Positions 62,077-64,000 of a stretch of 64,000 nt of DNA are shown piece after piece. The stretch comes from Acidobacteriota bacterium. GTDB lineage: Bacteria; Acidobacteriota; Thermoanaerobaculia; Multivoradales; JBCCEF01. Both the position numbers and the translations under genes were made by a program. The stretch is taken from contig JBCCEF010000009.1 in the NCBI GenBank assembly GCA_039030395.1, forward strand, positions 117,778 through 181,777. Reading direction: 5' to 3'. The notes below the pieces were generated by a model, which saw only the letters and a program-made list of their open reading frames with translations, was not told where the DNA came from and did not search any database. The number at the start of each line of letters is the position of its first letter. Position 1 is the stretch's first letter.

Positions 62077-62863
62077 CAAAATGGTGACCGACCGACAGAA
62101 GTCCGCCCTCGCCGTGGAAGCGGCGGCGACCACCCACAGCGCCGACGTCTCTGCCGCCCTCACGCCGATCTTTGCGCTGAGCGTGGAAGGCGACGAAGCC
62201 GTGCCGGATCTGGGCGTGCTCCAGCGCATCCTCGGCCGCCGCATCCAGCGCATGCGGTTGGAGATGGTGTCGGCGGACGAAGCGCATCTCGACGAGCTGG
62301 CGGACGACGACAGTCCCCGCCGCCGACGCGACGAGGCGGCGGACCGCCTCTCCGTGACCCTCCGCTCGTTCCGGGACCTGGCCGAGGGCATCTTCGGCGA
62401 AGGCCGGGGCATGCCCTTCTTGGGGCTCGACACCCAGGTGTCGCGCGATCCGGTGGTGGTGCTCCGCCAGGGCCGCCGCGCGGTGGAGCGCCTGCGCGAT
62501 GAATCCCTGCCCACTCCGGAATTCCTCCTGCCCTCCCTCTCGGTCGACCGCGAGGATTGGGCGACCACCCTGGAGCGGGACCTCCAGCCGCTGGACGAGG
62601 CCTTGGAGCGGGTCGCCCAGGAGGGGCGCGAGGCGGAAGCCACGCTCCTCGCCAAGCAGGCGGCGATGGATGCCTACGACCGCACCTTCCTCCAGTCCGC
62701 CCGGCTGCTCGAAGCCCTCTACCGGGCCGCCGGCTTGACGGAACTGGGAGACCGGGTGCGCCCCTCCACCCGCCGGCCGGGGCAGACCGTGGCGGACCCG
62801 GAGCCTCTAGAAACCCCGGAAACGGCACCGGTCGAACCTGCCAACGCCGCCACCGGCGGCTAA
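62069..62863 (+). CDS. Hypothetical helical protein (264 aa)
   Basis: Not recognised. Predominantly alpha-helical with charged coiled-coil-like parts (VLQRILGRRIQRMRLEMV, DEALERVAQEGREAEATLLA, DAYDRTFLQSARLLEALYRA). A central FGEGRGMPFLGLDTQVSRDP may be a loop or a binding site. Its Pro/Ala-rich C-terminus (ETPETAPVEPANAATGG) and its TAA stop run into the first unit of the 41-base repeat array. The start ATG 62069 overlaps the previous gene by eight bases. Confidence 0.6.
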   Translation: MPSKMVTDRQKSALAVEAAATTHSADVSAALTPIFALSVEGDEAVPDLGVLQRILGRRIQRMRLEMVSADEAHLDELADDDSPRRRRDEAADRLSVTLRSFRDLAEGIFGEGRGMPFLGLDTQVSRDPVVVLRQGRRAVERLRDESLPTPEFLLPSLSVDREDWATTLERDLQPLDEALERVAQEGREAEATLLAKQAAMDAYDRTFLQSARLLEALYRAAGLTELGDRVRPSTRRPGQTVADPEPLETPETAPVEPANAATGG

Positions 62864-63245
62864 AACGGCGGTCCCGCAGTGCCATTCCCTTCCCAGGCGG
62901 CGGAACCACGCCTTCCGCCGTGCCACACCGGTTCTCGCCGCCGGGGGAGGGAGTTGGGCCGTGCCACTCGGCCTGTTCGCACCGGGAGAAGGAGTTCGGC
63001 ACGGCAAGGCGCCTTGCCGGCGGGCGGAGAGCGAAGGGCACCGTGCCAATCGCGTTCTAGCGCAGGAGATCGCCTGTGGACGAATGCCACTCGCCTTCCG
63101 CGCCGTGGCGAGGCGAGTGGCAGTGCCGAATTCGTGGTGTTGAGCGCCGCAAGGCCCGTTGCACTGCCGAACGCCCGTTCCCCGCGAGGAAATCGCGAAT
63201 GGCACCGTGCAAGTGGTTGATTCAAAAAGAGAAAGGGGAAAAACC
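62838..63245 (+). repeat. Array of degenerate palindromic units, 41-base period
   Basis: A GTGCCA-like hexamer recurs at 62838, 62879, 62920, 62961, 63002, 63043, 63084, 63123, 63164, 63207 and 63246. The spacings are 41 six times, then 39, 41, 43, 39. Between anchors the units share a loose pattern: CTCGCC early, GTTC and GGAGA in the middle, GAGT-GGCA at the end. A full unit is therefore a near palindrome. The best-kept hairpin is TGCCACTCGCCT/AGGCGAGTGGCA (63085-63096 with 63111-63122, 12 perfect pairs). Others are CGGCGGAA/TTCCGCCG (62898-62920) and the 18-base palindrome at 63002-63019. Not a multiple of three, and all frames look non-coding. Confidence 0.75.
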
Positions 63246-63836
63246 GTGCCGAGCGCAACCGCCGAAAAGGCCCCGAACAACGCGAAGACCCCACAACCGA
63301 AACCGGAAGCCACGAAAGAGCGCCTCGCCAACGCTTTCCACCCCCGCTTCCTCGCCTGGCTCGATCAACTCGAGCTGCCGCCCACCAGCGGCGAGGCGGC
63401 CCACCGCGGACCCTGGAAAGTGGAGCCGACGGGCGAGCCACCGAACGAGCGCTTCGCCGTGCTCCGCCAGGGCGAGAGCCTCGCCGAAGGCGACCTCCCC
63501 CGCCTCCTCCTCACGGACCGCCAAGACGCCCTCCTCGCCGCTGCCGCCCTCCCCGCCATGGGCCGCGCCGACGCCTACCGCCTCGGAGGCGAGCCGACGA
63601 TCTCCCCCCACCCCCTCACCGCCGGCACCTACCCCCTGCTGCGCGAAGGCCAACTGGCTGGCCACTGCCGCAGCTTCGATGCGGAACTGGCGCCATACCT
63701 TCACGCATTGCGGACTCTCTGTAGTCATCCCGAGGCCCTGGCGCATCTGCTCGAAGCGGCGGGGCATGAGGGGTTGGTGCGGGCGGGGAGGGTGTTGGCT
63801 CGGCGGGTGGAGAAGGGCGACCTAGTCGGAGTCTAA
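63246..63836 (+). CDS. Hypothetical protein following the repeat array (196 aa)
   Basis: Not recognised. I choose GTG 63246 because AAAGGGG lies about seven bases upstream; the open frame back to 63159 runs through the repeat array. The start codon itself is the GTG of the last GTGCC repeat anchor. A Lys/Pro-rich N-terminal tail is followed by an alpha/beta region (FAVLRQGESLAEGDLPRLLL, DALLAAAALPAMGRADAYRL) and a helical end (LRTLCSHPEALAHLLEAAGH). No signal peptide. Same strand as the three genes before the array, so probably functionally linked. Confidence 0.55.
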   Translation: MPSATAEKAPNNAKTPQPKPEATKERLANAFHPRFLAWLDQLELPPTSGEAAHRGPWKVEPTGEPPNERFAVLRQGESLAEGDLPRLLLTDRQDALLAAAALPAMGRADAYRLGGEPTISPHPLTAGTYPLLREGQLAGHCRSFDAELAPYLHALRTLCSHPEALAHLLEAAGHEGLVRAGRVLARRVEKGDLVGV

Positions 63837-63884
63837 ACCGCTGACTACAGAAGGCTTGCCATTCGGGTTCTATGAGTCGGTCGC

Positions 63885-64000
63885 TCAAGTCAAGGGAATG
63901 ATGGCGGCTAGTGTCCCTCTGCGTTGGTTGGCTTCGAGGTCGGTCGCGGCAGCGGACAAGCTTCTATTCGCACTCTTGGGTAGCCCTTCGTTGGGCCGGT
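63885..64000 (-). other. Possible 3' end of a gene entering from the right edge
   Basis: One minus-strand frame is open from base 64000 to a TGA at 63885-63887 (36 codons, ending TLAAIIPLT). It is too short to judge, and its codons (AGA, CTA, AAT) are unlike most neighbours. Otherwise the last 160 bases show nothing that I recognise. Confidence 0.2.

Noticed and set aside
62838-63250. CRISPR array
   Set aside because: No identical 20-40 base repeats, the constant part is only about 12 bases, the inner parts are weakly related, and no cas gene is present.
62860-63441. Several overlapping frames through the repeat array, with recurring GTA/GTV-type residues
   Set aside because: The repetition comes from the 41-base DNA period, which is not a multiple of three, so no frame is conserved from unit to unit.
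1-64000. tRNA, rRNA, transposase or integrase genes
   Set aside because: I looked for cloverleaf arms, rRNA landmarks and DDE/tyrosine-recombinase motifs and saw none that I could support.

Overview
The window looks like chromosomal DNA from a GC-rich, double-membraned bacterium. Several proteins carry lipobox signals (the alpha-2-macroglobulin, the alkaline phosphatase, a TPR lipoprotein) and many others carry Sec signal peptides. The mix of long Asp-box propellers, S74-chaperone proteins, Ig-like metalloproteases and zinc-motif TPR proteins most resembles Acidobacteriota of the Thermoanaerobaculia type. This is an inference from gene content; there is no rRNA or tRNA here to prove it.

0-38 kb is mostly ordinary chromosome. 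In order it holds: a DUF2207 membrane protein (cut by the left edge), phosphatidylserine decarboxylase, a giant alpha-2-macroglobulin lipoprotein, a Fur-type regulator, a low-Mr tyrosine phosphatase coupled to a fructosamine kinase, PyrE, an Ada-AlkA fusion coupled to Ogt (alkylation repair), an alkaline phosphatase, a DUF4410 protein, a TPR/Asp-box gene broken by an in-frame TAG, a cold-shock protein, a 1,111-residue propeller protein with a YVTN-type partner, a nucleoside hydrolase coupled to PEP carboxylase, an S74-chaperone surface protein, a PNLLAA-repeat membrane protein, a class A PBP, an ABC-F ATPase, an ECF sigma factor with a membrane anti-sigma-like protein, and XseB/XseA embedded in an inverted repeat element.

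38-60 kb is accessory and partly less GC-rich. It holds a P-loop/TPR signalling protein and an island of secreted proteins on the minus strand: two matrixin-like zinc proteases, two families of small secreted proteins encoded just upstream of them with 1-4 base overlaps, and two large secreted multidomain beta proteins. The island shows tandem duplication, a chimeric pseudogene, truncated remnants and a patch that looks gene-converted. Two near-consensus sigma70 promoters drive its operons. Beyond it lie two TPR proteins with Cys-x2-Cys motifs on either side of a small secreted protein with 13-residue His/Asp repeats.

60.7-64 kb starts with a divergent control region carrying three palindromes. 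It is followed by four uncharacterised plus-strand genes. The first has a pterin-dehydratase-like domain lacking its active-site histidines. Between the third and fourth lies a roughly 410-base array of degenerate palindromic units with a 41-base period. This array and the decaying protease/partner modules are the most unusual parts of the window.
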